A stretch of DNA of 13,140 nt, from positions 1 to 13,140 of the forward strand of contig DAONLG010000041.1 in assembly GCA_035406565.1 (NCBI GenBank), read 5' to 3'. Source of the DNA: Soehngenia sp035406565. Lineage in GTDB: Bacteria > Bacillota > Clostridia > Tissierellales > Tissierellaceae. A program made the translations under genes and the position numbers. The notes beneath the pieces were generated by a model. The model did not search any database and was not told the DNA's origin. It saw only the letters and a list, made by a program, of their open reading frames with translations. Of this stretch, positions 6,221 through 13,140 are shown in pieces. Numbering within the stretch: the stretch's first letter is position 1; each line of letters opens with the position of its first letter.

Positions 6221-7561
6221 TTATTGGCCATCCATATACTTTTCTAGATTTAAAAACTTCGTATATTCTTTCTTAAATGCTAGTTCTACTTTACCTGTAG
6301 GTCCATTTCTGTGTTTTGCTATGATTACTTCCCCGATATTTTTCTTTTCCGAATCCTCATTGTAATAGTCATCTCTGTATAAGAATAAGACTACATCAGC
6401 ATCTTGTTCGATCGCTCCAGATTCTCTCAAGTCCGAAAGTATCGGCCTATGATCTGCTCTTAGCTCAGGTGCTCTTGAGAGCTGAGATAAAGCAAGCACA
6501 GGGCATTCCATTTCCTTTGCTATTGCCTTTAATCCTCTAGATATAGCTGAAATCTCTTGCTGTCTATTCTCGGATTTAGAATCAGTTTCAACTAATTGCA
6601 AATAGTCTATTACGACTAGGTCAATGCCTTTTTCTACTTTCATCCTCCTGCATTTAGCTTTCATTTCCATGAGTGATATGCCTGCAGTATCATCAATGAA
6701 TATATTCATCTTAGAAAGCGGAGCCATAGAGTTTACTACTTGGATCCACTCATCTTCTGATAAATTTCCACTTATTATTTTTTGCAAATCCACATGGGCA
6801 GTAGAGCTGATAATTCTTTGGGCAAGTTGTTCTTTAGACATCTCTAGCGAAAATATAGCAACATTTGCCCCGCCTTTTATAGCTGCATTTGTAGCAATGT
6901 TTATTCCCAAAGCGGTTTTGCCCATAGATGGTCTAGCTGCAAGCAAAATCAAATCAGATTTTTGAAGGCCTGATAGCTTTGAGTCAATATCTACAAATCC
7001 TGTGGTAAGCCCTGTTAATTCACCCTTTTTAGCTGCTCTCTCCTCAATCTGAGAAAAACTCCTCAGGAGAACATCGTTTATAGGGTAAAACCCTTTGTTA
7101 TGCACCCCTTGAGTAATGTCAAATATATCCTTTTCCGCTTTTTCTAATATGAGATTTACTTCCTTGTTGTCTTGGTATGCAAGACTCATTATCTCATCAC
7201 TTGATTTAATGAGCCTTCTAAGTATTGATTTTTCTTTTACTATTTCGCAATAATACTTTGTATTTGCAGCTGAAACAACAGAAATAGATAGATCTGCGAG
7301 GTAAGAAATCCCACCAACACTTTCTAGAGTTTGTCTTTTCCTGAGTTCTTCAGATAGAGTCACTAAATCTACTGGTTCGTTTCTATTGTATAGTGAAATA
7401 ATCGCTTTAAAAATCTCTTGATTTACTTCCTTATAAAAGTCTTCTGCTTTTAATATCTCTAGTGCTGTATTTACCGCCTCTTTGTCTAAGAGCATAGCAC
7501 CTATAACTGATTCCTCAGCTTCAGTGTTATTGGGAGGAATTCTTCCTATTGTTGTATCCAA
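6221..7561 (-). CDS. dnaB: Replicative DNA helicase (DnaB family)
   Basis: Hexameric RecA-fold helicase that unwinds the fork in the 5' to 3' direction and binds primase. The protein has 446 residues, normal, with no intein. The N-terminal helical domain (about 10-150) begins RIPPNNTEAEESVIGAML (7-24), as in other DnaB proteins. The ATPase domain has Walker A ARPSMGKT (209-216), the catalytic glutamate in SLE (238-240), Walker B LVVIDYLQL (315-323), and the arginine-finger segment KHRNGPTG (416-423). The start is TTG (7559-7561), backed by GAGGTGG (7568-7574); the next internal ATG would cut into the conserved N-terminus. It follows rplI by 12 bases and belongs to the yybS-gdpP-rplI-dnaB unit. 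It corresponds to the helicase called DnaC in B. subtilis, so do not confuse it with the loader at 3509-4489. Confidence 0.97.
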   Translation of the reverse strand: MDTTIGRIPPNNTEAEESVIGAMLLDKEAVNTALEILKAEDFYKEVNQEIFKAIISLYNRNEPVDLVTLSEELRKRQTLESVGGISYLADLSISVVSAANTKYYCEIVKEKSILRRLIKSSDEIMSLAYQDNKEVNLILEKAEKDIFDITQGVHNKGFYPINDVLLRSFSQIEERAAKKGELTGLTTGFVDIDSKLSGLQKSDLILLAARPSMGKTALGINIATNAAIKGGANVAIFSLEMSKEQLAQRIISSTAHVDLQKIISGNLSEDEWIQVVNSMAPLSKMNIFIDDTAGISLMEMKAKCRRMKVEKGIDLVVIDYLQLVETDSKSENRQQEISAISRGLKAIAKEMECPVLALSQLSRAPELRADHRPILSDLRESGAIEQDADVVLFLYRDDYYNEDSEKKNIGEVIIAKHRNGPTGKVELAFKKEYTKFLNLEKYMDGQ

Positions 7562-7567
7562 ATTTTA

Positions 7568-7574
7568 CCACCTC
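7568..7574 (-). promoter_or_regulatory. Ribosome binding site deciding the dnaB TTG start
   Basis: GAGGTGG on the minus strand, six bases before the TTG at 7559-7561 and overlapping the last stop base of rplI. No ATG lies at a suitable distance, so this site supports the TTG start. Confidence 0.8.
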
Positions 7575-8020
7575 TATAGTGCAACTACATTTATTTTAAG
7601 CTTAGCTATAATATCCTGATATAACTTAACTTCTGCTTCAAACTCACCTAATGATTTTATGTTCTCTTTCAATTCAATTTTTCTTTTGTCTATGTCTATG
7701 CCATATTGTTCTTTTAAAGCATTTGCTACATCTAATGATGTAATTGAGCCAAACAGCCTTCCTTGGCTTCCGGTTTTTACTTTCAATGTAACTGTTGTGT
7801 TTTCTAACCTTGTCTTCAATTCATTTGCAGCTTCAATTTCTTGTTCTATCTTTTTTGCCTCTTCTTTTTTTCTTTCTTCCCATTTTTTCAAATTTTCTTC
7901 ATTTGCTTCAATAGCTAAATTTTTAGGAAAGAGAAAATTTCTAGCATAGCCATCTTTTGAATTAACTAAATCTCCTGCTTTGCCTAATCCTTTTACATCC
8001 TTTAATAAAATTACCTTCAT
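7574..8020 (-). CDS. rplI: 50S ribosomal protein L9
   Basis: Two-domain protein of the large ribosomal subunit that binds 23S rRNA near the L1 stalk base. The 148 residues match the family. The N-terminal RNA-binding domain has MKVILLKDVKGLGKAGDLV and the signature GYARNFLFPKNLAIEA (24-39); a long charged helix (about 41-75) joins it to the C-terminal domain, where GRLFGSIT is visible. Its ATG overlaps the gdpP stop by four bases (ATGA), with the GAGGGTGAT ribosome binding site inside the gdpP end, so the two are translationally coupled. dnaB follows by 12 bases. The link gdpP-rplI-dnaB is widely kept in Firmicutes. Confidence 0.97.
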   Translation of the reverse strand: MKVILLKDVKGLGKAGDLVNSKDGYARNFLFPKNLAIEANEENLKKWEERKKEEAKKIEQEIEAANELKTRLENTTVTLKVKTGSQGRLFGSITSLDVANALKEQYGIDIDKRKIELKENIKSLGEFEAEVKLYQDIIAKLKINVVAL

Positions 8021-10011
8021 TTCTTATCACCCTCTTGTAAGTATTTGTCTATAGTTTCTATTAGAATTTTTTCTGCTTCTTCTATTGATACATCATGAAG
8101 TTGAGTGCCTGCACTTGTCAAGTGCCCTCCTCCTCCTAGTTTTTCTAATATGAGTTGAACACTTATATTCCCTAGGCTCCTTCCCGATATATGAATGCTG
8201 TCTTTTAATTTGCACAAAACAAAAGACGCCTCTACATTGTTAATATTTAAAAGCTCATTTGCTGCTTGCGCAGCTATCAATATTGAATCGTCCATGGTTT
8301 TTTCAAGTCTGCCAATGGCGATCGAATTATGAACTAGTTTAGCAGTCCTTATGACTTCTGCTTTGTTTATAAATGTGTTGAAGTCATCTCTAAAGAGCTG
8401 TTTAACTACCAAAGTATCCGCTCCTGCTCTCTTGAGTATAGAAGCAGCCTCAAATGTCCTAACCCCTGTTTGGAAAGTAAAGTTTTTAGTGTCTACTGTG
8501 ATTCCTGCTAGAAGAGCCTCTGCTTCAAATTTTGTTATTTTATTTTCATACCCCATGTAAGAGATTATCTCAGTGATCAGCTCCGATGTACTCGATGCGT
8601 AAGGTTCGATATACACTAGCACCGAATCATCTATAAACTCTGCTCCCCTCCTATGATGGTCAATCACGACAATTTTTGATATAGAATCTATTATTTCTTT
8701 TGACTCTGCCAAACTGGGTTTATGATTATCCACATTTATCAACAAATCATTTTCCCCTATCATGTCTAAAGCTCTTTGTGTGGAAATTAAATTTTCCTTA
8801 AGTTCAGGACTTTCGCTATTCATCAAACTCATCATGTTTTTTATAGAAGGATTTTCTTCATTAAATATTATATAACCTTCTTTTTTATTTTCAACTACAG
8901 CTCTTAAAGTACCAAAAGCAGAACCCAATGCGTCCATGTCTGGATTTTTATGCCCCATGATAAAGACTTTATCACTTTGAGTTATGAGTTGCTTTAAAGC
9001 ATCTGCCATTACTCTTGCCTTTACTTTATTTCTCTTCTCCACAGCTTTAGATTTACCACCGAAAAACTCAAATCCACTTCCTGTATTAACTACTGCTTGA
9101 TCTCCGCCTCTACCTAAAGCAACATCTATAGACGCCCTTGCATCTTTATAAGAATCAAGCAAACCTTCCTGTTTTTGACTAGCTCCAATACTAAGAGTTA
9201 TAGGAATGCTATTTCCCATTTTTAACTCTCTTATTTGATCTAACAAGTCAAACCTGCTTTGCTTTATTTTCTCAAAGTCCACTTGATTTATAACTATCAT
9301 GTATTTATCGCTTTCGTATTTTCTTACAAGTGCATTGTTCTGATTAAAATATTCATTTACCATTCTGTCTATTTCAGCCATTAAAATTGGCCTATGAGTA
9401 TCAGGCGTTGAACTCTTTATATCGTCATAATTATCTATGAAAGCTAAAATTATAATTGGCCTTTCATTTCTGTACGCTCTAGATAGCTCAATAAAATCAG
9501 TATTGTCTACCCAATAAAGTATTGTCAGATTTTCTTTATCATTTTGTCTCTTGTCTTCCAAAAAATTAGGAAATACTTTATAATGTCTGTTTTTAAATTC
9601 TATGTCTATTGGTTCATTTTCCTTTGCATTTTTCAATAAGTTTATGTTAAAAAGAGGCACCAAATCTGTAAGAGGTCTGTTGAGCAAATCTTCTTCCTGT
9701 GACAGATTTAAAAAAGGTGTGTTATACCATGTGACTTTCCCTAACTCATCTACAAATATCATAGGAAATGGCATATTAAATATCGCATGTTTTGTTGCTG
9801 AATCAAAAGTGTTCGATAATTCTTCAATAGCTCTTTTAAACAAGAGGTTTGTATCTTCGATCAATTTAAAACTATAATACACCATATACCCAATGAATAA
9901 AGCCATGATAAAGCTTATTATTGGCTGATAAAACAACATGATTATCATAAAAGCCAAGGATATAATGATGTAAATGTATAAATCTTTCCAAGAGAACAGT
10001 TTGTATTTCAT
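8017..10011 (-). CDS. gdpP: Cyclic-di-AMP phosphodiesterase GdpP
   Basis: Membrane-anchored enzyme that hydrolyses c-di-AMP to pApA, lowering this messenger of cell-wall and potassium/osmotic control. The 664 residues are typical. Order: two membrane helices (about 10-50), a PAS-like domain (about 70-150), a degenerate GGDEF domain (about 180-310, ending ALGRGGDQA), and a DHH/DHHA1 catalytic part. Metal ligands visible are His354, Asp358 and Asp360 (GHKNPDMDALGSA), Asp428 (NVDNH), Asp451-His452-His453 (VIDHHRR) and Asp507 (GITVDTKNF); the DHHA1 glycine motif GGGGH is at 626-630. The GGDEF site lacks the normal catalytic signature, as known in this family. ATG start with AGGAGGT; it follows yybS by 10 bases and shares ATGA with rplI. 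Confidence 0.97.
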   Translation of the reverse strand: MKYKLFSWKDLYIYIIISLAFMIIMLFYQPIISFIMALFIGYMVYYSFKLIEDTNLLFKRAIEELSNTFDSATKHAIFNMPFPMIFVDELGKVTWYNTPFLNLSQEEDLLNRPLTDLVPLFNINLLKNAKENEPIDIEFKNRHYKVFPNFLEDKRQNDKENLTILYWVDNTDFIELSRAYRNERPIIILAFIDNYDDIKSSTPDTHRPILMAEIDRMVNEYFNQNNALVRKYESDKYMIVINQVDFEKIKQSRFDLLDQIRELKMGNSIPITLSIGASQKQEGLLDSYKDARASIDVALGRGGDQAVVNTGSGFEFFGGKSKAVEKRNKVKARVMADALKQLITQSDKVFIMGHKNPDMDALGSAFGTLRAVVENKKEGYIIFNEENPSIKNMMSLMNSESPELKENLISTQRALDMIGENDLLINVDNHKPSLAESKEIIDSISKIVVIDHHRRGAEFIDDSVLVYIEPYASSTSELITEIISYMGYENKITKFEAEALLAGITVDTKNFTFQTGVRTFEAASILKRAGADTLVVKQLFRDDFNTFINKAEVIRTAKLVHNSIAIGRLEKTMDDSILIAAQAANELLNINNVEASFVLCKLKDSIHISGRSLGNISVQLILEKLGGGGHLTSAGTQLHDVSIEEAEKILIETIDKYLQEGDKK

Positions 10012-10021
10012 AAAATACCTC

Positions 10022-10972
10022 CTATGACTTTCTAGGCCTTTTTAGTTTTCTTAAATCAAATATCATGTCGATGCAGCCTAGAATAGTAATTGGCGTCAAC
10101 AACGGTGCTAATAAAACGATCAAAACTATTAAAATAGCTCTTAAAAAAGTCTTCGTCTTTCTCTTCTTTAAGAAAAAATCTACCACACTAAGTCCTTGCA
10201 ATATAAAAATTAGTCCCAATACCGCAGTCAAGTTGATCAATAAAACATCGTATGTTACACCATCTATGTTTCTAAGGATGAGCATGAGAATAAATACACT
10301 GAACACTCCTATGCCAAAGTTTGAAGGCACGCTAAATCTACTAAAAGGAGCAATTTCTCGAATCCCTATCCCCAATTTTCTCAAGGTGTATTTTGCTATA
10401 TTATAGTTTATATACCCAATGGCGAGTGCATATACAATCAATATGCTAGGAAGTATCTGTAGTATGTAATTGTAAACATTCTCTTGAGTGATTTTAAAAT
10501 TTTCTATAACTTCTTGCTCTAAGTTCATGCTTTCTAAAATATCTATCTGTGTTGCCAATTGATTATCTAAAAACTGTTTTAATTGATGAGTAAAATCCAA
10601 CTCACTTCCCGCAGTAAGTGCATTTAAAGAAATCAAAAGGCACAAAAAAAGCACGAGTGAAGATATTAGAATTACATCTTTAGGTTTTTTTCTAAGTTTT
10701 ATGGCATAGCTAAACACTATGGACATAGGTAGTATTTGAATTAATATCATCAATCCATAAAATCTATCAATTAAAATTAACACTAGTAAAGCTATTATAA
10801 GAGATATAATTGATTCTTTAAAACTGTATTTAATAGAAAAAACACAAGCAACTGCAGGTATTAAAAAAATCAAATTCCCAAATGCAAATCTCGAAAGCAT
10901 AGCAATAAGTAGAATAATTATGATCTCTAAAATCAATTCTATATTTAGTTTTTTCTCCGTCTCGTTGTTCAA
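10022..10972 (-). CDS. yybS: YybS-family (DUF2232) membrane protein
   Basis: Polytopic membrane protein of about 316 residues, role not established. Around eight hydrophobic segments are visible, in clusters near the N-terminus, in the middle (PSILIVYALAIGYI) and at the C-terminus (AILIVLIVLLAPLLTPITIL), with a soluble, acidic loop between about 115 and 170. Basic ends (RKLKRPRKS) suggest a cytoplasmic C-terminus. The position directly before gdpP, rplI and dnaB matches B. subtilis yybS and is the main support for the name. I start it at the TTG (10970-10972) because GAGGTG (10979-10984) sits six bases ahead; an upstream GTG at 10979-10981 lies inside that site. It is the first gene of its unit, after the rpsR terminator. 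A partner role with GdpP is possible from linkage only. Confidence 0.85.
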   Translation of the reverse strand: MNNETEKKLNIELILEIIIILLIAMLSRFAFGNLIFLIPAVACVFSIKYSFKESIISLIIALLVLILIDRFYGLMILIQILPMSIVFSYAIKLRKKPKDVILISSLVLFLCLLISLNALTAGSELDFTHQLKQFLDNQLATQIDILESMNLEQEVIENFKITQENVYNYILQILPSILIVYALAIGYINYNIAKYTLRKLGIGIREIAPFSRFSVPSNFGIGVFSVFILMLILRNIDGVTYDVLLINLTAVLGLIFILQGLSVVDFFLKKRKTKTFLRAILIVLIVLLAPLLTPITILGCIDMIFDLRKLKRPRKS

Positions 10973-10978
10973 AATATT

Positions 10979-10984
10979 CACCTC
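10979..10984 (-). promoter_or_regulatory. Ribosome binding site deciding the yybS start
   Basis: GAGGTG on the minus strand, six bases before TTG (10970-10972). The possible GTG start at 10979-10981 is part of this site, and ahead of it no better site is seen. Confidence 0.65.
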
Positions 10985-11007
10985 AAATTTATATGTACTA
11001 CTTATTG

Positions 11008-11042
11008 ATTATATTATATTAGTAGAATAAATAAAAGCATAA
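11008..11042 (-). promoter_or_regulatory. Possible promoter for yybS-gdpP-rplI-dnaB
   Basis: Two overlapping TATAAT boxes (11013-11018 and 11008-11013) lie between the rpsR terminator and yybS. At the expected distance upstream only weak -35 sequences occur (TTATGC at 11037-11042, 18 bp from the first box). Position makes a promoter likely here; the exact boxes are uncertain. Confidence 0.4.
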
Positions 11043-11051
11043 TTCAATTAT

Positions 11052-11077
11052 AAAAAAAGAGAGGCTCGCCCTCTCTT
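11052..11077 (-). terminator. Intrinsic terminator of the rpsF-ssb-rpsR operon
   Basis: On the minus strand AAGAGAGG (11070-11077) pairs with CCTCTCTT (11057-11064) across a 5-base loop, followed by a run of T (11052-11058). The first stem bases overlap the rpsR stop codon at 11076-11078, so there is no spare sequence after the gene. Confidence 0.92.
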
Positions 11078-11300
11078 AGTCTTGAGTGTATGGCAACAAA
11101 GCAACTTGTCTTGCCCTTTTGATGGCAATTGTAAGTTCTCTTTGATGCTTTGCACAGTTTCCTGAAACTCTTCTAGGTAATATCTTACCTCTTTCAGTGA
11201 CATATTTTTTAAGTTTGTTAACATCTTTATAATCTATATGTGATGATTTATCAGCACAAAAAGCGCAAACTTTTTTTCTTGGTTTATATCTTCTTTGCAT
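11076..11300 (-). CDS. rpsR: 30S ribosomal protein S18
   Basis: Small-subunit protein that forms a heterodimer with S6 on the 16S rRNA platform. The 74 residues include the family core IDYKDVNKLKKYVTERGKIL (22-41) and PRRVSGNCAKHQRELTIAIKRARQVALLPY (42-71). Cys12, Cys15, Cys49 and His52 are placed as a possible zinc-binding set, the cysteine-containing form of S18; this is inferred from spacing. ATG start with AAAGGAGGGG. It comes 17 bases after ssb and ends in a terminator that overlaps its stop codon. Together with S6, encoded two genes upstream, it may regulate this operon through the leader at 12072-12115. Confidence 0.98.
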   Translation of the reverse strand: MQRRYKPRKKVCAFCADKSSHIDYKDVNKLKKYVTERGKILPRRVSGNCAKHQRELTIAIKRARQVALLPYTQD

Positions 11301-11317
11301 CTTTTCCCCTCCTTTGA

Positions 11318-11758
11318 CTAAAATGGGATGTCGTCATTGTCGGTAGGATGAAATCCATCAATTCCATTAAAAAAGTCGTCATCATCATTTGAAGGAGTGC
11401 TTTGTTTATTTGTATTATCTCCCCACTCTAAAAATTCAACACTATTTGCAACTACTTCAGTGATATATCTTCTTGTTCCATCTTTTGCTTCGTAGTTTCT
11501 AGTTTGAATTCTTCCTGAAACACCTACCAATTTTCCTTTTGTAAGGAAATTCGCACAGTTCTCAGCAATTTTCCCCCATACGACTATATTTATAAAATCT
11601 GCAGTTGGCTGATTTTTTAATTCCATTTCGCTCTTTTTCTCTCTCGAAAGTCCCTTGTCAACAGCTAATGTAAATGTGGAAACAGCAGTACCAGTATTAG
11701 GTATATATCTCAACTCTGGATCTTTTGTAAGCCTACCAATCAATACAACATTATTCAT
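11318..11758 (-). CDS. ssb: Single-stranded DNA-binding protein
   Basis: OB-fold protein that coats single-stranded DNA at forks and recruits repair and replication proteins. With the chosen start it has 146 residues: OB fold 1-110 (MNNVVLIGRLTKDPELRY at the start, INIVVWGKIAENC at 56-68, VGVSGRIQTRNYEAKDG at 78-94), a short acidic linker with a DDDD run, and the C-terminal protein-docking tip DNDDIPF. The ATG at 11756-11758 has GGTGA five bases ahead; the ATG four codons upstream (11770) has its GGG directly against the start and is less likely. It sits between rpsF (20-base gap) and rpsR (17 bases), the standard arrangement, so it is made with the ribosomal proteins. This is the only SSB seen here; a genome may carry another. 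Confidence 0.97.
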   Translation of the reverse strand: MNNVVLIGRLTKDPELRYIPNTGTAVSTFTLAVDKGLSREKKSEMELKNQPTADFINIVVWGKIAENCANFLTKGKLVGVSGRIQTRNYEAKDGTRRYITEVVANSVEFLEWGDNTNKQSTPSNDDDDFFNGIDGFHPTDNDDIPF

Positions 11759-11778
11759 GTATTTCACCATCCCTTGGT

Positions 11779-12063
11779 TTACTCTTCAATTTTAGTTATC
11801 ATATGTCTCATAATACCTTCTGAAATCTTAGAAACCCTGTCTAATTCCTTAGCAATATCTGGACCAGCTTCAAAGTTTACTAATACATAGTACCCTTCAG
11901 CATAATCATCGATAAGGTATGCAAGCTTTCTTAAACCCCATTCATCAATAGTTTCAACTTTACCATCTGTTTCAACGATACTTTTTAGCCTATCCATGAC
12001 GGTATTTCTTTTCTCTTCTTCATAATTAGGGTAAAAGATTAACATCATTTCATACTTTCTCAT
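11779..12063 (-). CDS. rpsF: 30S ribosomal protein S6
   Basis: Small-subunit protein that pairs with S18 and binds 16S rRNA in the central domain. The protein has 94 residues and begins MRKYEMMLIFYPNYEEE; the conserved EWGLRKLAYLI (41-51) and GYYVLVNFEAGP (57-68) mark the ferredoxin-like S6 fold. The ATG at 12061-12063 follows a near-perfect AAGGAGGTGA ribosome binding site. It is the first gene of rpsF-ssb-rpsR, with a promoter and a structured leader directly upstream. That ribosome binding site can be paired within the leader, which suggests translational control by the S6:S18 pair. Confidence 0.98.
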   Translation of the reverse strand: MRKYEMMLIFYPNYEEEKRNTVMDRLKSIVETDGKVETIDEWGLRKLAYLIDDYAEGYYVLVNFEAGPDIAKELDRVSKISEGIMRHMITKIEE

Positions 12064-12071
12064 TTTTTCAC

Positions 12072-12115
12072 CTCCTTATGGACTATCGGCTCTATCTATA
12101 TAATAGAGCAAGGAA
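12072..12115 (-). promoter_or_regulatory. Candidate S6:S18-binding leader of rpsF
   Basis: On the minus strand a 7-bp hairpin GCTCTAT/ATAGAGC (12103-12109 with 12089-12095, 7-base loop) is enclosed by an outer helix in which TTCCTT (12110-12115) pairs with AAGGAG (12072-12077), part of the rpsF ribosome binding site. The unpaired 3' side between the helices begins with CCG (12087-12089). A CCG in a bulge between an outer stem and a hairpin is the published description of the S6:S18 complex-binding motif, which copies the site in 16S rRNA. The structure would hide the ribosome binding site when bound. The pairing was traced by hand, not folded by program. Confidence 0.75.
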
Positions 12116-12124
12116 CACTTACAT

Positions 12125-12153
12125 AGTATAACACAACACATATTTTACTGCAA
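12125..12153 (-). promoter_or_regulatory. Promoter of rpsF-ssb-rpsR
   Basis: TTGCAG (12148-12153) and TATACT (12125-12130) separated by 17 bp form a good sigma-A-type promoter. Transcription would begin near 12118, just ahead of the structured leader. Confidence 0.78.
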
Positions 12154-12292
12154 ATAATTTTTTGCCTGTGATAGTGTCTTGTGTTTTTGTACTGATAGTG
12201 ATATTTTGTATATATAATCTAACATAGTTTTTAAATACATATATTTATATCCATTTTATTAAATCGAAATAAAAAGCAAGGGAAGGAGATTT

Positions 12293-12736
12293 GTGGGTAT
12301 TATGACTAAGCTTAAAAATTTTTTAATATCAGCTTGCTTGATTTGTCTATGTATTGGTTTATCTGCTTGTAACAATTCAGAAAGTGATCCTGATATATCG
12401 GAACTATCGCCAGCAGATATTACAGAAGCATTTTTCTCTGCTTTTGAAAGCTCTGATTATGAAACAATGAAATCATATTGTACAGAATCATGTATTGAAG
12501 ATTATTTTCATGGTGATAATGTATTTGGCATGATATGGGCAAAAGCAGTAAATATTGAAAAAGAACCCGTAGTTTCAGAATATCAAGAAAATAAGGTTTT
12601 TATTTTGGTTAGTGTTGAAATGGAAACTGCAAAAACTTCAGCCTTATATCCAGAGTCAGAAACATCTTTTTTTGTTGTGTTAGAAGAAGTAGAAAAAGAT
12701 TCTTTTCTTATTGATGGTTTTGTAACAGGCTTGTAG
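12293..12736 (+). CDS. Small putative lipoprotein, unknown function
   Basis: A 147-residue exported protein. A basic start (TKLK), hydrophobic stretch (about 9-23) and lipobox LSAC with Cys26 indicate a type II signal peptide, giving a mature lipoprotein of about 122 residues fixed to the outer face of the membrane. The mature part is acidic. It begins with a Ser/Asp-rich spacer, then SPADITEAFFSAFESSDYETMKSYCTESC (39-67) and a C-terminal set of strand-like segments (KVFILVSVEM, SFFVVLEEV, FLIDGFV). This resembles small NTF2-like or DUF4878/4829-type lipoproteins of Clostridia; that is inference. Cys63 and Cys67 could form a disulfide. AAGGAG (12283-12288) precedes a GTG start by four bases; an ATG at 12302 is an alternative. 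It diverges from rpsF. Weak TATAAT at 12213-12218 might be its promoter. No terminator was seen after it. Confidence 0.82.
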   Translation: MGIMTKLKNFLISACLICLCIGLSACNNSESDPDISELSPADITEAFFSAFESSDYETMKSYCTESCIEDYFHGDNVFGMIWAKAVNIEKEPVVSEYQENKVFILVSVEMETAKTSALYPESETSFFVVLEEVEKDSFLIDGFVTGL

Positions 12737-12879
12737 TTGGTTTGTATTAAATGGAACTATGAAAAACTCGTAAAAAGACCAAAATTGATTAATATAATTA
12801 TGATCTCGAAAAAATTTTAGTTAATCATCATACAATAGTAGATAGAAATAGTTTTACACTAAGATGGGGGTATGAATAA

Positions 12880-13140
12880 ATGAGGAAAAAAATACTACTT
12901 ATAATTTTAGTCTTACTAATATTGGTTTTATTTCTTAGGGCTAATTATAATCAAAAATTAAATACCGAAGAATATATATCTCTTGAGTTGTATAGTCATT
13001 ATGCAGCATTAACTCAAATTGTATATGATATTGGAACATACACCAACAATGATACTTACAATATTGATGAATTTAATATTAGTCGTTTATTATATGCATC
13101 AAGAAACTTTGAACTTGCTTTGAACAGTTATGAGAATGCA
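12880..13140 (+). CDS. Membrane-anchored protein, partial, unknown function
   Basis: An open reading frame begins at ATG 12880-12882 and runs without a stop to the end of the window, giving the first 87 residues. A GGGGG ribosome binding site (12866-12870) lies nine bases upstream; an earlier ATG at 12872 stops after three codons. The product starts with a basic MRKK and one long hydrophobic segment (about 5-19), so it is either an uncleaved N-terminal anchor or a signal peptide, then a soluble part rich in Tyr, Asn, Leu and Glu (LNTEEYISLELYSHYAALTQIVYDI). I do not recognise a family. The 143 bases between it and the lipoprotein gene hold no terminator or clear promoter, so the two could be cotranscribed. 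Codon choice is as AT-rich as the neighbours. Confidence 0.75.
   Translation, partial: MRKKILLIILVLLILVLFLRANYNQKLNTEEYISLELYSHYAALTQIVYDIGTYTNNDTYNIDEFNISRLLYASRNFELALNSYENA

Noticed and set aside
8017..10011. GGDEF domain of GdpP as an active cyclase
   Set aside because: The GGDEF signature is degenerate (GRGGDQA), as is usual in GdpP; the DHH/DHHA1 part carries the activity.
12187..12218. Plus-strand promoter TTGTAC to TATAAT for the lipoprotein gene
   Set aside because: The spacer is 20 bp, and at 17 bp the -35 sequence does not resemble the consensus; position alone is not enough to list it.
12737..12879. Terminator between the two plus-strand genes
   Set aside because: TTGGT and ACCAA near the start can pair but are far apart with weak stem strength and no T-run after them.

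Overview
The window looks like a core chromosomal segment of a low-G+C, Gram-positive bacterium, most likely an anaerobic Clostridia/Tissierellia-type Firmicute. The reasons are strongly AT-rich DNA, AAGGAGG-type ribosome binding sites, a T-box leader on serS, a DnaD/DnaI-type primosome and the gene order rpsF-ssb-rpsR / yybS-gdpP-rplI-dnaB, which resembles the near-origin region of Bacillus subtilis. Genus and species cannot be fixed from what is visible.

Fourteen or so kilobases are not reached, but almost everything from 12063 leftwards is on the minus strand and is read from high to low coordinates. (1) rpsF-ssb-rpsR (12063 to 11076) has a good promoter, a leader that fits the S6:S18 autoregulatory motif, and a terminator overlapping the rpsR stop codon. 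(2) yybS-gdpP-rplI-dnaB (10972 to 6221) is tightly packed and ends at an intrinsic terminator. (3) A GNAT acetyltransferase, a DnaD-domain protein, a DnaC/DnaI-type helicase loader, a PfoR-like PTS EIIC_2 membrane protein and glutamate racemase (6153 to 1672) follow, mostly with overlaps or gaps under 20 bases. (4) serS (1419 to 142) has its own consensus promoter, a complete serine T-box and a hairpin terminator.

The genes work in connected core processes: replicative helicase, its loader and a DnaD remodelling protein, with SSB, make up much of the primosome. S6, S18, L9 and seryl-tRNA synthetase serve translation. GdpP degrades c-di-AMP and MurI supplies D-glutamate for the cell wall.

At the right edge (12293 to 13140) two plus-strand genes of unknown function diverge from rpsF: a small lipoprotein and a membrane-anchored protein cut by the window end. 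No mobile element, tRNA, rRNA, CRISPR array or phage gene was seen. I found no clearly new multi-gene system. The items most worth a second look are the terminator whose U-tract abuts a ribosome binding site inside the replication cluster, the orphan PTS EIIC_2 protein next to murI, the rpsF leader, and the uncharacterised plus-strand pair.
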